DNA from: Massilia agri
GTDB taxonomy: Bacteria; Pseudomonadota; Gammaproteobacteria; Burkholderiales; Burkholderiaceae_D
Assembly (NCBI RefSeq): GCF_024753255.1
Contig: NZ_JANUHA010000014.1
Span: 1-64,000, forward strand
Direction of reading: 5' to 3'
Length of the DNA: 64,000 nucleotides
The notes under the pieces are model-generated. The model was not told the origin of the DNA. It saw only the letters and a program-made list of their open reading frames with translations, and searched no databases. A program made the translations under genes and the position numbers. Positions 29,357 to 39,136 of this stretch are shown here, piece after piece; the first letter of the stretch is position 1, and each line of letters starts with the position of its first letter.

Positions 29357-30805
29357 TTACGCTACGGTGGCCCACAGGTCGTGGGCGTCGGCCTTGGTGA
29401 TCACCACATCGATGAACTGGCCCACGGCCGGCTTGGCCTTGCCCGGGACCAGGGCGCGCTTGATGTGGACCACGCCGTCGATCTCGGGCGCGTCGGCCGC
29501 GGTACGGCCGATGGCTTCTCTGGCGCCGACCTCGTCGACGATCACGCGCATGGTCTTGCCGACCTTGGCCTGCATGCGCTTGAGCGAAATCTCTTCCTGC
29601 AGCAGCATGACGCGCGCGCGGCGCTCTTCGCGCACTTCTTCCGGAACCGGATTGTCCAGCAGGTTGGCGGTCGCGCCTTCCACCGGCGAATAGGCGAAGC
29701 AGCCCAGGCGGTCGATCTGCGCCTCGCGCAGGAAGTCCAGCAGGTACTCGAATTCCTCCTCCGTCTCGCCCGGGAAGCCGGCAATGAAGGTCGAGCGGAT
29801 GGTCAGGTCCGGGTTCATCTTGCGCCAGGCCAGGATGCGGTCGAGGTTCTTCTCGCCGCTGGCCGGACGCTTCATGCGCTTGAGCACATCCGGATGCGCG
29901 TGCTGCATCGGGATGTCGAGGTAAGGCAGCACATGGCCGTCGCCCATCAGGGGGATGACCTGGTCGACGTGCGGATACGGGTAGACGTAGTGCATGCGCA
30001 CCCAGGCGTCGTACTGGCGCGCCATCTTGCCGAGTTCCTCGGTGAGCTGGGTCATGTGGGTCTTGACCGGGCGGCCGTTCCAGAAGCCGGTGCGGAACTT
30101 GACGTCCACGCCGTAGGCGCTGGTGTCCTGCGAAATGATGAGCAGTTCCTTGACGCCGGCCTTGAACAGGTTCTCCGCTTCCTGCAGCACTTCGTGGATC
30201 GGGCGCGAGACCAGGTCGCCGCGCATCGAGGGGATGATGCAGAAGCTGCAGCGGTGGTTGCAGCCTTCCGAGATCTTCAGGTAGGCGTAGTGCTTCGGCG
30301 TCAGCTTGACGCCATGGTCCGGCACCAGGTCGACGAAAGGATCGTGCGGCTTCGGCAGGTGGATGTGGACCGACTCCATCACCTCGGTCACGGCGTGCGG
30401 GCCGGTCACGGCCAGCACCTTCGGGTGCACCTTGGTGATGATGTCCTGGCCGTCGGCGTCCTTCTTGGCGCCCAGGCAGCCGGTGACGATCACTTTGCCG
30501 TTCTCGGCCAGCGCCTCGCCGATCGCGTCGAGCGACTCCTGCACCGCGGCGTCGATGAAGCCGCAGGTGTTGACGATCACGAGGTCCGCGCCGTCATAGG
30601 ACTTGGCGGTCTGGTAGCCTTCCGCGCGCAGCTGGGTCAGGATCTGCTCGGAGTCGACCAGGGCCTTCGGGCAGCCGAGCGACACGAAGCCGACCTTGGG
30701 CGCGGCGATGCCTGGCGCCGGACTCGGGATGACGAGCTCGGGCGCGGCTGCTGCGGGTGCGGCTGCAGTGTTGGCGGAAGCGGGAATACGGCGAAGTTCG
30801 GTCAT
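29357..30805 (-). CDS. rimO: Ribosomal protein S12 methylthiotransferase RimO
   Basis: RimO is a radical-SAM enzyme that adds a methylthio group to Asp88/89 of ribosomal protein S12. The 482 residues show the N-terminal UPF0004 domain with three cluster cysteines ([25 protein letters not shown]), the radical-SAM motif GCNHRCSFC and a C-terminal TRAM domain ([10 protein letters not shown] and following). Length exceeds E. coli RimO by about 40 residues, mostly an Ala/Pro-rich N-terminal leader of about 35 residues. The ATG at 30805 begins this leader; a shorter start inside it cannot be excluded. metC follows after 17 bp. Confidence 0.96.
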   Translation of the reverse strand: MTELRRIPASANTAAAPAAAAPELVIPSPAPGIAAPKVGFVSLGCPKALVDSEQILTQLRAEGYQTAKSYDGADLVIVNTCGFIDAAVQESLDAIGEALAENGKVIVTGCLGAKKDADGQDIITKVHPKVLAVTGPHAVTEVMESVHIHLPKPHDPFVDLVPDHGVKLTPKHYAYLKISEGCNHRCSFCIIPSMRGDLVSRPIHEVLQEAENLFKAGVKELLIISQDTSAYGVDVKFRTGFWNGRPVKTHMTQLTEELGKMARQYDAWVRMHYVYPYPHVDQVIPLMGDGHVLPYLDIPMQHAHPDVLKRMKRPASGEKNLDRILAWRKMNPDLTIRSTFIAGFPGETEEEFEYLLDFLREAQIDRLGCFAYSPVEGATANLLDNPVPEEVREERRARVMLLQEEISLKRMQAKVGKTMRVIVDEVGAREAIGRTAADAPEIDGVVHIKRALVPGKAKPAVGQFIDVVITKADAHDLWATVA

Positions 30806-30932
30806 GGGCGGACGACAAGGAATCTGGGCAATCCGCGATTGTACCCGAATGAGGCATGCCGGTGGAACCTGGGGGAGGCGTCGCCAGCCCCGGAAGGGGC
30901 CGGCAGGTGTCGTCAAATGACGACTATGTTGC

Positions 30933-31508
30933 TTACTTCTTATCGGTCGGCGGAGTCATGCCCGGGAAGGGAAAGGCGCCGAACATGGCTTTGCTCTGGT
31001 TCTGCATCTGCTCCTGCATCTGCAGGAACAGGTTCTTCGACTGGTCGATGTAGTTGTTCATCATGCCTTGCATCATCGGACCCTGGACGTTCATGAACTG
31101 GGTCCACATCTCCGGGCTGAAAGGCTTGCCTTCGAGGGCGCCGGCGGCATTGCTGGTGAACTTGTTCTGGATATCGGTAAAGGCCTGGACATTCTTTTCC
31201 AGGTAGGAACCCATCATGCCCTGCATGGCGTGGCCATAGTAGCGGATGATCTGGGCCAGCACCGAGCTGGAGAACATCGGGACGCCATTGGCCTCCTCTT
31301 CCAGGATGATCTGGAGCAGGATGCTGCGGGTCAGGTCTTCATTGCTCTTGGCGTCGACGACGGTGAACTCGTCGGCGTCGAGCACCAGCTGCTTCACGTC
31401 GGTCAGGGTGATGTAGGAACTGGTCTGGGTGTCATACAGACGGCGGTTCGGGTACTTCTTGATCAGGCGTTCGGCGTTCTTTTTCGCACTACTCATCTCT
31501 TGTCTCAT
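30933..31508 (-). CDS. phaR: Polyhydroxyalkanoate synthesis repressor PhaR
   Basis: PhaR binds PHA granules and DNA and represses phasin and its own gene until polymer forms. This 191-residue protein has the DNA-binding region [20 protein letters not shown] near its start, then a helical domain with [15 protein letters not shown] and [15 protein letters not shown], and ends in a Met/Gln-rich tail. It lies downstream of phaC on the same strand, separated by 333 bp that contain a palindromic repeat. An ATG 4 codons in (31496) is another possible start. Confidence 0.93.
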   Translation of the reverse strand: MRQEMSSAKKNAERLIKKYPNRRLYDTQTSSYITLTDVKQLVLDADEFTVVDAKSNEDLTRSILLQIILEEEANGVPMFSSSVLAQIIRYYGHAMQGMMGSYLEKNVQAFTDIQNKFTSNAAGALEGKPFSPEMWTQFMNVQGPMMQGMMNNYIDQSKNLFLQMQEQMQNQSKAMFGAFPFPGMTPPTDKK

Positions 31509-31841
31509 CGTTGTGCGCTGCGGCGGTGCGCCGCGCGCTATTTTTCTTGATTGGTTACCAAAAAAACCGGCCTATGAGGCCGTTCCGCCAAGCAGGAATA
31601 TTGCCCGACGGGACGGACAGCACCACACCTTACCACGATGGGCGCGCAGGTGCAGCAATTATTAGACTACAAACTTCCGTGATGATTTTGCTATCGTCAA
31701 ATCGGACGTGCTTTTGTAGGGTGGACGGCTCTGCCGTCCGCGCGTTCAGCTCCCGGACGATCGGCCACTGCGCTCGCACTGATTGAACGCGCGGACCGGA
31801 ATCCGGTCCACTGGACTAGATTCCCCCGTCCACCCTACGGA
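31509..31841. other. 333-bp gene-free region between phaC and phaR
   Basis: The 123-bp palindromic repeat fills positions 31716-31838. The remaining 207 bp (31509-31715), next to phaR, are AT-richer and should contain its promoter; a run of A-rich sequence (around 31556-31566) and the stretch 31655-31700 are candidates, but no good -35/-10 pair was identified. No open frame here looks like a gene. Confidence 0.6.
31716..31838. repeat. Palindromic intergenic repeat, copy 1
   Basis: A 123-bp element with exact 13-bp inverted ends GTAGGGTGGACGG (31716-31728) and CCGTCCACCCTAC (31826-31838). Inside lies a second inverted pair, CCGCGCGTTCA (31738) and TGAACGCGCGG (31783). Each end also forms its own hairpin (GGACGG-CCGTCC and GGACCGG-CCGGTCC). 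It sits 4 bp beyond the phaC stop codon. The second copy at 39133 shares the ends and the CGCGCGTTCA core. Confidence 0.85.
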
Positions 31842-33584
31842 TCAATCTGCTCGGGCTTTGACGTAGCGGCCAGGCGCATCCTCGGTCGGCTGGTATTTTT
31901 CGGTCCCGAACGCCGTCGGTGCGGGCACATCGGCCCCGCCATTCTCCGCCAGGAACTTCGCCCACTCCGGCCACCAGCTACCCTTGTTCTCGGTCGCACC
32001 GGCAAACCAAGCCTCGGCCGTCTTCGGACGGTGCTTGCCACCCTTGTCGTTGACCCAGTAGCTGCGCTTGTTCTTCGAGGCCGGGTTGATCACGCCCGCG
32101 ATATGGCCCGAGGCGCCCAGCACGTAGCGGTTCGCCTTGGGGTTCTTCGGGTTGAGCAGGCTCATCGACGCAAAAGCGGCTTCCCAGGGCACGATGTGGT
32201 CTTCCTTCGAGCCGTAGAGGAAGACCGGGGCGTCGATTTTCCCCAGGTCGACCGGCACGCCGCAGACGGTAAGCGCACCCGGCACCTTGAGCTTGTTCTC
32301 CAGGTAAGTGTTGCGCAGGTACCAGCAGAACATCGGGCCCGGCAGGTTGGTGCTGTCGGCGTTCCAGTACAGCAGGTCGAAGGCCGGCGGCTCCTTGCCC
32401 TTCAGGTAGTTCTGCTGGACATAGTTCCACACCAGGTCATTCGGACGCAGGGCCGAGAAGGTCGTGGCCAGGTCGCGGCCCGGCATCAGGCCGCCGCTGC
32501 CCAGGGTCTGTTCGCGCAGGGCCACCTGGGCTTCGTCCACGAACACCTCCAGCACGCCGGTATCGCTGAAGTCCAGCAGCGTGGTGAGCAGGGACAGGCT
32601 GGCGGCCGGCTGCTGCCCGCGCGCGGCAAGCACCGCCAGCGCGGTCGCGGCGATGGTGCCGCCGACGCAGAAGCCGAACACATGGGTCTTGTCCTGGCCG
32701 CTGATCTCGCGCACCACCTCGATCGCCTTGATGGCGCCCGTCTCCACGTAGTCGTCCCAGCTGGTATTGCCCAGCGAGCGGTCCGGATTGCGCCAGGAAA
32801 CCATGAAGACGGTATTGCCCTGCTCCACCACATAGCGCACCAGGGAATTTTCCGGCTGCAGGTCGAGGATGTAGAACTTGTTGATGCAAGGCGGGATCAT
32901 CAGGAGCGGCACCGCCTTCACGGTCGCCGTGCCTGGGGTGTACTGGATCAGCTGGAACAGCTCGTTCTCAAACACGACCTTGCCCGGCGTGGTGCCGACA
33001 TTGCGGCCCACCTCGAAGGCCGACTCGTCGGACTGCGAGATGCGGCCCTTCTGGATGTCGGCCAGCATGTTGGCCAGGCCCTTGGTGAGGCTCTCGCCCT
33101 TGGTCTCGAGGAGCTTCTTTTGCGCTTCCGGATTGGTGGCGAAAAAGTTGGCAGGCGACATCGCGTCGACCATCTGCTGCACGGCGAAGCGGATCTTCTG
33201 CTTTTCGCGCGGGCCGGCCTCGACCGCTTCGGCCAGGGCCAGCATGAACTCGGAGTTCAGGAGGTAGGAAGCGGCCGAGAAGGCGGACATCGGGTGCTCG
33301 CGCCATTCCGAGCTCGAGAAGCGCTTGTCGTGGAGCTCCGGCGACTTGCCGCTGATGAAATCCTGCCAGAGCTGGCCCGCCTTCCTGAGGTAGTCGTCGC
33401 GGATACTCTCCAGCTTGCCTGGTGCGATGCCGGCGCCGAAATCCTTCAGGACACCTGCCAGCGGGTTGCTGCCCGCGCCCGGCGGCGTCATGGTCGGCAT
33501 CGTCATCCATCCCTGCCACACGCTCGGATCGGTGAACTGGTTCATCCAGGAGGTGGCGAAGGCTTGCGGGTCAGGCATGTTCAT
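31842..33584 (-). CDS. phaC: Class I poly(R)-hydroxyalkanoate synthase PhaC
   Basis: PhaC polymerises (R)-3-hydroxyacyl-CoA into polyester granules. This 580-residue class I synthase has the lipase-like box GFCVGGT with catalytic Cys306, the conserved PPCINKFYILDLQPENSLVRY stretch just before it, and the Asp/His part (GSKEDHIVPWEAA, GASGHIAGVINP) in the C-terminal alpha/beta-hydrolase domain. AAGGGA stands about 7 bases before the ATG at 33584. phaR follows downstream. No phaA/phaB genes are in the window, so thiolase and reductase must be encoded elsewhere. Confidence 0.97.
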   Translation of the reverse strand: MNMPDPQAFATSWMNQFTDPSVWQGWMTMPTMTPPGAGSNPLAGVLKDFGAGIAPGKLESIRDDYLRKAGQLWQDFISGKSPELHDKRFSSSEWREHPMSAFSAASYLLNSEFMLALAEAVEAGPREKQKIRFAVQQMVDAMSPANFFATNPEAQKKLLETKGESLTKGLANMLADIQKGRISQSDESAFEVGRNVGTTPGKVVFENELFQLIQYTPGTATVKAVPLLMIPPCINKFYILDLQPENSLVRYVVEQGNTVFMVSWRNPDRSLGNTSWDDYVETGAIKAIEVVREISGQDKTHVFGFCVGGTIAATALAVLAARGQQPAASLSLLTTLLDFSDTGVLEVFVDEAQVALREQTLGSGGLMPGRDLATTFSALRPNDLVWNYVQQNYLKGKEPPAFDLLYWNADSTNLPGPMFCWYLRNTYLENKLKVPGALTVCGVPVDLGKIDAPVFLYGSKEDHIVPWEAAFASMSLLNPKNPKANRYVLGASGHIAGVINPASKNKRSYWVNDKGGKHRPKTAEAWFAGATENKGSWWPEWAKFLAENGGADVPAPTAFGTEKYQPTEDAPGRYVKARAD

Positions 33585-33641
33585 GTCGTCGTCCCTTGTT
33601 TAGAATCGAGGGTTTTACAGCTCAGCTTCAGGAGAATGCTC

Positions 33642-33857
33642 ATGTGGATCGTCGCCGTTGCATGGATTTACGTCGTCGTCCTGATGGCGGCGACTGAACC
33701 GACGGTCGTGCACGGCCTGATGACGTTCCTGTTCTATTGCGCCGTGCCATTATCCATCCTTTTGTACCTCACCGGGGGCAAACGGCGCCGCGCGCGCCGC
33801 GAGGCGCTGGCGCGACGCGAGGCCGCCGAACAGGGGAGCGGCCCGGGCGGCAACTGA
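33642..33857 (+). CDS. Small conserved membrane protein
   Basis: A 71-residue protein with two hydrophobic segments (about 2-18 and 28-46) and a strongly basic tail (GGKRRRARREALARR), so the tail should be cytoplasmic. I chose the ATG at 33642 because AGGAG stands 7 bases before it; the ATG at 33636 would be too close. It is divergent from phaC by 57 bp. I know no function for it. Confidence 0.75.
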   Translation: MWIVAVAWIYVVVLMAATEPTVVHGLMTFLFYCAVPLSILLYLTGGKRRRARREALARREAAEQGSGPGGN

Positions 33858-33882
33858 GCATTGTCGCCGCTCGCCACCCTGC

Positions 33883-34686
33883 TTATTTGATCCAGATCAG
33901 ACTTGCCTGGCGGCCCGTGACATGGTCGCGGCGGTAGGAATAAAACCGTTGCGGCGCCGTGGCCGTGCACTGCCCGCCTCCGTGCACCCGGGCGACACCG
34001 TCGCGCGCCAGCATCAGCCTGGCCAGCGTGAACATATTCGCCAGGTACTTCATCGGTAACCCGGATTCCTGCGTATCCTTACGGACGAAGGCATCCTCCG
34101 TCGCCGGGCCCGGCAGCGCGGCAAGAAACGCCTCGCGCACCTCAGGCCCGACCACGAACGCCGCCGGACCGATCGCCGGGCCCATCCAGGCCGTGATCTC
34201 GCCGGCGCCGGCCGCGCGCATGGCCTTCACGGTCTGGCCCAGCACGCCACCCGCCAGTCCGCGCCAGCCGGCGTGGGCGGCGCCCACCACCTTGCCGTCC
34301 AGGTCGGCGAACAGCACCGGCAGGCAGTCGGCCGTCAGGATGGCGCACACGATGCCGGCCCTTGTTGCGATGCTGGCGTCGCCCGTGCGCACCGGCTGGT
34401 CCGGACCGACGGTGGCGGCGTCGACGACGTCGGCGCCGTGCACCTGCGCAATCCAGGCCGGCCGGCCCGGCAGGTAGTCCTGCAGGCGCGCCCGGTTGGC
34501 CTGCACGGCGGTGGCGTCGTCGCCGCAATGCAGGCCGAGGTTCAGCCCACCGCCGCCCTTGCCGTCATCGTAGGGGCCCTGGCTGACGCCCCCATCGCGG
34601 CTGGTCGCCAGCGCGCCGACGTTCGCCGGCAGGTCGGGCCAGTCCGGCCACACCAGCGCGGCACGGGGCAACTGCGGCTCCATCAT
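33883..34686 (-). CDS. pgeF: Peptidoglycan editing factor PgeF (YfiH, multicopper oxidase-like)
   Basis: PgeF (YfiH/DUF152) removes wrongly incorporated amino acids from peptidoglycan precursors in E. coli; family members also show polyphenol-oxidase activity. The 267 residues contain TADCLPVLFAD, GAAHAGWRGLAGG (metal-binding His and Cys) and VHGGGQCTA at the end, all family landmarks. It begins with ATGATG overlapping the rluD stop codon (TGATG), so rluD and pgeF are translationally coupled, as in many proteobacteria. The second ATG, at 34683, has slightly better ribosome-site spacing. Confidence 0.92.
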   Translation of the reverse strand: MMEPQLPRAALVWPDWPDLPANVGALATSRDGGVSQGPYDDGKGGGGLNLGLHCGDDATAVQANRARLQDYLPGRPAWIAQVHGADVVDAATVGPDQPVRTGDASIATRAGIVCAILTADCLPVLFADLDGKVVGAAHAGWRGLAGGVLGQTVKAMRAAGAGEITAWMGPAIGPAAFVVGPEVREAFLAALPGPATEDAFVRKDTQESGLPMKYLANMFTLARLMLARDGVARVHGGGQCTATAPQRFYSYRRDHVTGRQASLIWIK

Positions 34687-35702
34687 TCCTCGTCGCCGTC
34701 CACGTCGTCGCCCGGCTCCTCGATGCCGGCCTGGGCGATCAGCTGCGCGAAGTCCTCGGCCAGCGGCACGGTCCACTCACAGTTTTCTCCCGTGCCCGGG
34801 TGCACCAGGCCGAGGCGGCGCGCCTGCAGGGCCTGGCGGTGGAAGACCGGGGTCAGGTGCTGCTTGCCGTAGACCGAATCGCCGACCAGGGCGAAGCCGA
34901 GGTGCTGCATGTGGACGCGGATCTGGTGGGTGCGGCCGGTTTCCAGGCTGCAGCGCACCAGCGACACGGGGCGGCGATCCAGCGTGCCGGTCGCCACGCG
35001 CTTGTAATGGGTGATCGCCGGCTTGGCGAAGGGGCTCGAGGAAACGGCCATCTTGACCCGGTCCTTCGGGTGGCGGCCCATCGGCGAATCGACGGTGCCG
35101 CGCGCATGCGGGGTGCCCCAGACCAGCGCGAAGTACTCGCGCTTGACGGTGCGCGCCTGCAACTGGCGCACCAGGTCGGTCTGGGCCGCCAGGGTCTTGC
35201 CGACCACCATCAGGCCGCTGGTATCCTTGTCGAGACGGTGCACGATGCCGGCGCGCGGCACGCCCACCAGTTGCGGGCAATGGTGCAGCAGGCCGTTGAG
35301 AAGGGTGCCCGACCAGTTGCCCGCGCCGGGATGCACGACCAGGCCGGCCGGCTTGTTGATGACGAGGATTTCCTCGTCCTCGTAGACGATGTCCAGCGCC
35401 ATCGCTTCCGGTGCGAAGGCGGTGTCCTCGGGCGCGGCCTGGGGCTCGATGACGACGGTTTCGTCGCCGTAGGCAGTCGCCTTGCCCTTGGCGGGCTTGC
35501 CGTCGACCTTGACGAAGCCGCCCTCGAACCAGAGCTGCAGGCGGGCGCGCGAGAATTGCGGCACCATGCCGGCGACCACCTTGTCGAGGCGCTGGCCGCA
35601 GGCCTCGGGCGCCAGGTGCAGCGTAATCGGCGACAGGTCCGGGCCGGCGGTAAGGTCGACCCCGCTTTCAAACTCGTCGTCGAGTTCAGGGTCAAAAGGC
35701 AT
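34683..35702 (-). CDS. rluD: 23S rRNA pseudouridine synthase RluD
   Basis: RluD converts uridines 1911, 1915 and 1917 of helix 69 to pseudouridine. The 339 residues carry an S4-like domain (LRLDKVVAGM to VKVDGKPAKG, about 30-80) and the catalytic domain with GIVHRLDKDTSG, whose Asp is the nucleophile, and RTHQIRVHMQHLG. I took the ATG at 35702 (MPFDPELDDE), as it leaves a normal intergenic space to divergent bamD; a GTG at 35735 would add 11 residues. It overlaps pgeF. Confidence 0.94.
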   Translation of the reverse strand: MPFDPELDDEFESGVDLTAGPDLSPITLHLAPEACGQRLDKVVAGMVPQFSRARLQLWFEGGFVKVDGKPAKGKATAYGDETVVIEPQAAPEDTAFAPEAMALDIVYEDEEILVINKPAGLVVHPGAGNWSGTLLNGLLHHCPQLVGVPRAGIVHRLDKDTSGLMVVGKTLAAQTDLVRQLQARTVKREYFALVWGTPHARGTVDSPMGRHPKDRVKMAVSSSPFAKPAITHYKRVATGTLDRRPVSLVRCSLETGRTHQIRVHMQHLGFALVGDSVYGKQHLTPVFHRQALQARRLGLVHPGTGENCEWTVPLAEDFAQLIAQAGIEEPGDDVDGDEE

Positions 35703-35799
35703 TTCCGCCGAATTCGGCGCAGGAGTTAAAATCACGTGAGTCCCATCGGCTATAATCAGCCGTTCGTTGAATCTAGGTAAAACTTTCTTGCAAAGAGCT

Positions 35800-36639
35800 A
35801 TGCAAAAAAAATTGTCTGTGTTGGTCGCCGCTTGCGCCCTCGCCTGCCTGTCCGCTTGCAGCATGCTGCCGGAAAAAGGCGACGAGACCAAAAACTGGTC
35901 AGCCGAGAAATTATACGCTGAGGCGCGCGATGAAATGAATGGCGGCCACTACGAAGCGGCCATCAAGCTGTTCGAAAAGCTGGAGTCGAACTATCCCTTC
36001 GGCACCTATGCCGCGCAAGCGCAGATGGAAATTGCGTACGCTCACTACAAATCGCAGGACCAGGCCGAGGCGCTGGCGGCGGTCGAGCGCTTCATCAAGC
36101 TGCACCCGAACCACCCACAGGTCGACTATATGTATTACCTGCGCGGCCTGGTCAACTTCAACGACCAGATCGGCTTCCTGAGCTTCATCTACGAACAGGA
36201 CCCGACCGAGCGCGACCCGAAAGCCACGCGCGAAGCCTTCGCCGCCTTCAAGGTCCTGGTCGATAAATTTCCGAACAGCAAGTACACCCCGGACGCGATC
36301 GCACGCCTTAACTACCTGGTCAATGCAATGGCCCAGTACGAAGTGCACGTGGCAAATTATTACTATCGCCGCGGCGCCTACCTGGCCGCGCTGAACCGCG
36401 CCCAGGCCGCCGTGCAGGACTACAGCACCGCTCCGGCCCGCGAAGAAGCGCTGTTCATCATGATGCGCTGCTACGACAAGCTCGGCATGCCGGTGCTGCG
36501 CGACGATACCCAGCGCGTGTTCACCCTGAACTATCCGGACAGCCGCTTCCTGAACCCGAACGCCAGCGGCGATGCACCGTGGTGGAAGTTCTGGTCCAAG
36601 GGTACGGCGAAGCCCTCGCCCAAGGACGCGCTGCAGTAA
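35800..36639 (+). CDS. bamD: Outer-membrane assembly lipoprotein BamD
   Basis: BamD is the essential lipoprotein of the BAM complex that folds outer-membrane proteins. Residues 1-19 are a lipoprotein signal ending LSAC. The mature part consists of five TPR repeats, beginning NWSAEKLYAEARDEMNGGHY, with FGTYAAQAQMEIAYAHYKSQ and LHPNHPQVDYMYYLRGL well kept. Its 279 residues are normal. I chose the ATG at 35800; an in-frame ATG at 35767 would place the signal peptide too deep. It is divergent from rluD, as in many beta- and gammaproteobacteria. Confidence 0.96.
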   Translation: MQKKLSVLVAACALACLSACSMLPEKGDETKNWSAEKLYAEARDEMNGGHYEAAIKLFEKLESNYPFGTYAAQAQMEIAYAHYKSQDQAEALAAVERFIKLHPNHPQVDYMYYLRGLVNFNDQIGFLSFIYEQDPTERDPKATREAFAAFKVLVDKFPNSKYTPDAIARLNYLVNAMAQYEVHVANYYYRRGAYLAALNRAQAAVQDYSTAPAREEALFIMMRCYDKLGMPVLRDDTQRVFTLNYPDSRFLNPNASGDAPWWKFWSKGTAKPSPKDALQ

Positions 36640-36646
36640 GACGCCA

Positions 36647-36669
36647 GGCGGCGCACCCGGTGCGCCGCC
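36647..36669. terminator. Hairpin between convergent bamD and yaaA
   Basis: A perfect 10-bp stem GGCGGCGCAC / GTGCGCCGCC with a 3-base CCG loop lies 7 bp after bamD and 7 bp before the yaaA stop codon. No strong T-run follows. Confidence 0.7.
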
Positions 36670-36676
36670 CTTCGCC

Positions 36677-37447
36677 TCACGCCTCCACGCGGCGGCGGAA
36701 CACCCAGTCGCGCTCGCTGGAGGCTGCTTTGTCGAAAGCGTAGCCGTCCACGTCGAAGTCTTTCAGTTGCTCGGGCTTCGTGATCGCGTGTTCGGCGGCG
36801 TAGCGCGCCATCAGGCCACGGGCGCGTTTGGCGAAGAACGAGATGATCTTGTACTTGCCATTCTTCCAGTCCTCGAACGCCGGGTTAATGACCGGCACGT
36901 CGAGCAGCTTCGGCTTCACCGACTTGAAGTACTCTTCCGACGCGAGGTTGACCAGGGCAGTTGCCCCGGTGTCGGCGGCCTGGCGGTTCAGGGCCGCGGT
37001 CACGCTGTCTCCCCAGAAGGCATACAGGTTGGCGCCATGCGGGTTCTTCAGGCGCGTGCCCATCTCCAGGCGGTAGGGATGCATGCGGTCGAGCGGGCGC
37101 AGCAGGCCGTACAGGCCCGACAGGATGCGCACGTGGCGCTGGGCGTAGTCGATCGCCGGCTTGCCGAGCGTGCGCGCGTCCAGGCCGCCGTAGACGTCGC
37201 CGTCGAAGGACATGACGGCCTGGCGCGCTTCCGAGTGGTCTTCGCTCCAGTGCGCATAGCGCGAGACGTTCAGCACAGCCAGCTTGTCGGACAGGTCCAT
37301 CAGCTCGGCGATGCCGGCCGGCGAATAGCCGCGCAGGACGTCGATGAGTTCGGCGGCGCGCGGGATGAATTCCGGGATGGTGTGCAGCTTGGTGGGACTG
37401 GGGGATTCGAGATCGAGGGATTTTGCAGGCGACAGGACAATCAGCAT
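36677..37447 (-). CDS. yaaA: Peroxide stress protein YaaA
   Basis: YaaA (DUF328) limits iron-driven damage during hydrogen peroxide stress in E. coli. The 256 residues start [16 protein letters not shown] and contain [35 protein letters not shown] and the end [13 protein letters not shown], clear landmarks of the family. It converges with bamD. It starts 39 bp from the divergent PIN-domain gene. Confidence 0.95.
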   Translation of the reverse strand: MLIVLSPAKSLDLESPSPTKLHTIPEFIPRAAELIDVLRGYSPAGIAELMDLSDKLAVLNVSRYAHWSEDHSEARQAVMSFDGDVYGGLDARTLGKPAIDYAQRHVRILSGLYGLLRPLDRMHPYRLEMGTRLKNPHGANLYAFWGDSVTAALNRQAADTGATALVNLASEEYFKSVKPKLLDVPVINPAFEDWKNGKYKIISFFAKRARGLMARYAAEHAITKPEQLKDFDVDGYAFDKAASSERDWVFRRRVEA

Positions 37448-37485
37448 CGGATAAACAGCGTTACTAGACTAAAAGAATTTCCTAC

Positions 37486-37953
37486 ATGATACCCGTTTCA
37501 GCCACACCCATCGTCATCGACACCAATGTCTGCCTCGACCTGTTCGTCTTCCACGACCCGCGCTGGGCAGAACTTGTGACCGCGCTGGAATCGGGGGCCG
37601 TCAGGGCCGTGACCCGCGCCGACTGCCGCGACGAATACCTGGCGGTGCTGCGCTACCCGCACCTGCCGCTCGACGAAGCCGGCCGCCTGGAGGCCATCGC
37701 CCGCTTCGACGCCCTCCTCCACGTGGTCGCGCCCGACGCGAAGCACGTGCGCCTGCCGGTGTGCACCGACCGCGACGACCAGAAATTCCTCGAGATCGCG
37801 CGCGACGCCGGCGCCTCCGTGCTGATCACCAAGGACAAGGCCCTGCTCAAGCTGGGCCGCCGCACGGTGCGCGAAGGGCTGTTCAAGATCATGGTGCCGG
37901 AGGCCTGGCTCAAGGCGCATGCAGGTGGACTCACCCGAGCCACGCTAGAATAA
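37486..37953 (+). CDS. PIN domain protein (COG1569 type)
   Basis: A 155-residue PIN-fold nuclease-type protein. The acidic active-site residues are visible: Asp12 in VIDTNVCLDL, Glu at the start of the second set (CRDEYLAVL, about 50) and Asp in CTDRDDQKFLE (about 95-98). This branch is annotated as a putative toxin component, but no antitoxin gene lies beside it: yaaA is divergent and an aminotransferase follows 25 bp downstream. A housekeeping RNase or an orphan toxin are both possible. Confidence 0.85.
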   Translation: MIPVSATPIVIDTNVCLDLFVFHDPRWAELVTALESGAVRAVTRADCRDEYLAVLRYPHLPLDEAGRLEAIARFDALLHVVAPDAKHVRLPVCTDRDDQKFLEIARDAGASVLITKDKALLKLGRRTVREGLFKIMVPEAWLKAHAGGLTRATLE

Positions 37954-37978
37954 GTCCATCGTCTTCTCGTTTGCCACC

Positions 37979-39136
37979 ATGACTACTCCCGTTTTGCGCA
38001 CCCGCCTGCCGCTCGTGGGCACCACCATCTTCACCGAGATGTCCCAGCTCGCGGCCGAACAGCAGGCCGTCAATCTTGGCCAGGGCTTCCCCGATTTCGC
38101 CTGCGACCCAAGGCTCATCGAACTGGTCGACGAGGCCATGCGCGCCGGCCACAACCAGTATCCCTTCATGACGGGCGTGCCGGCCCTGCGCGCGGCGATT
38201 GCCGCCAAGATCGCCGAGCTCTACGGCCGCAATTACGACGCCAATGCCGAGATCACCGTGACCAGCGGCGCCTCGCAGGCGATCCAGACGGCGATCCTGT
38301 GCAGCGTGCATCCGGGCGACGAGGTGATCGTCATCGAACCGGCCTACGACTGCTATGCGCCGGCGATCGCCCTGGGCGGCGGCGTGGTGGTGCCGGTGGC
38401 GATGCAGATTGGCAGCGACGGCTATACCGTCCCCTGGGACAAGGTCGCCGCGGCCGTCACGCCGCGTACCCGCATGATCATCGTGAACTCGCCGCACAAC
38501 CCGACCGGCTCGATCCTGCGCGCCGCCGACCTGGCCGCGCTGGCCGCGATCGTCGAGGGCACGGACATCCTGATCCTGTCGGACGAAGTCTACGAACACA
38601 TGGTCTTCGACGGCCAGCGGCACGAGTCGGTCTCGCGCCACCCGGTCCTGGCCGAGCGCGCTTTCGTGATCTCGAGCTTCGGCAAGACCTACCACGTGAC
38701 CGGCTGGAAGGTGGGCTACATCGCCGCTCCGGCCAGCATGATGGTCGAGTTCCGCAAGGTCCACCAGTACAACGTCTTCACCGTGAACACGCCGATGCAG
38801 CACGGCATCGCGGCCTATATGGCGGACCCGGCGCCCTACCTCGGCCTGAGCGCCTTCTACCAGAAGAAGCGCGACCTGTTCCGCGCCGGCCTGGCCGGCT
38901 CGCGCTTCGAATTGCTGCCTGCGGACGGCACCTACTTCCAGTGCGTGCGCTACGGCGCCATCTCGGATTTGCCTGAAGCGGAATTTGCGAAGTGGCTGAC
39001 CGTCGAGGCAAAGGTGGCGGCGATTCCGGTGTCGGCGTTCTACGGCATGCCGACGGAATCGGGCGTGGTGCGTTTCTGCTTCGCGAAGAAGGACGAGACC
39101 TTGCTGAAAGCGCTGGAGACCCTGTCGAAGTTGTAG
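37979..39136 (+). CDS. PLP-dependent aminotransferase (methionine aminotransferase type)
   Basis: A class I/II aminotransferase of 385 residues, similar in length and style to E. coli YbdL. It has NLGQGFPDFACDP, SGASQAIQTAILCSV for the phosphate-binding region, NSPHNPTGSILR, LSDEVYEHMVFDG and the PLP lysine in SSFGKTYHVTGWKVGY. YbdL prefers methionine and aromatic amino acids; that specificity is inferred here. The stop codon TAG at 39134 is contributed by the left end of the palindromic repeat that follows. Confidence 0.9.
   Translation: MTTPVLRTRLPLVGTTIFTEMSQLAAEQQAVNLGQGFPDFACDPRLIELVDEAMRAGHNQYPFMTGVPALRAAIAAKIAELYGRNYDANAEITVTSGASQAIQTAILCSVHPGDEVIVIEPAYDCYAPAIALGGGVVVPVAMQIGSDGYTVPWDKVAAAVTPRTRMIIVNSPHNPTGSILRAADLAALAAIVEGTDILILSDEVYEHMVFDGQRHESVSRHPVLAERAFVISSFGKTYHVTGWKVGYIAAPASMMVEFRKVHQYNVFTVNTPMQHGIAAYMADPAPYLGLSAFYQKKRDLFRAGLAGSRFELLPADGTYFQCVRYGAISDLPEAEFAKWLTVEAKVAAIPVSAFYGMPTESGVVRFCFAKKDETLLKALETLSKL

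Noticed and set aside
37486..37953. A toxin-antitoxin pair with the PIN protein as toxin
   Set aside because: No small antitoxin frame with a ribosome site lies before or behind it; the flanking genes are housekeeping genes.
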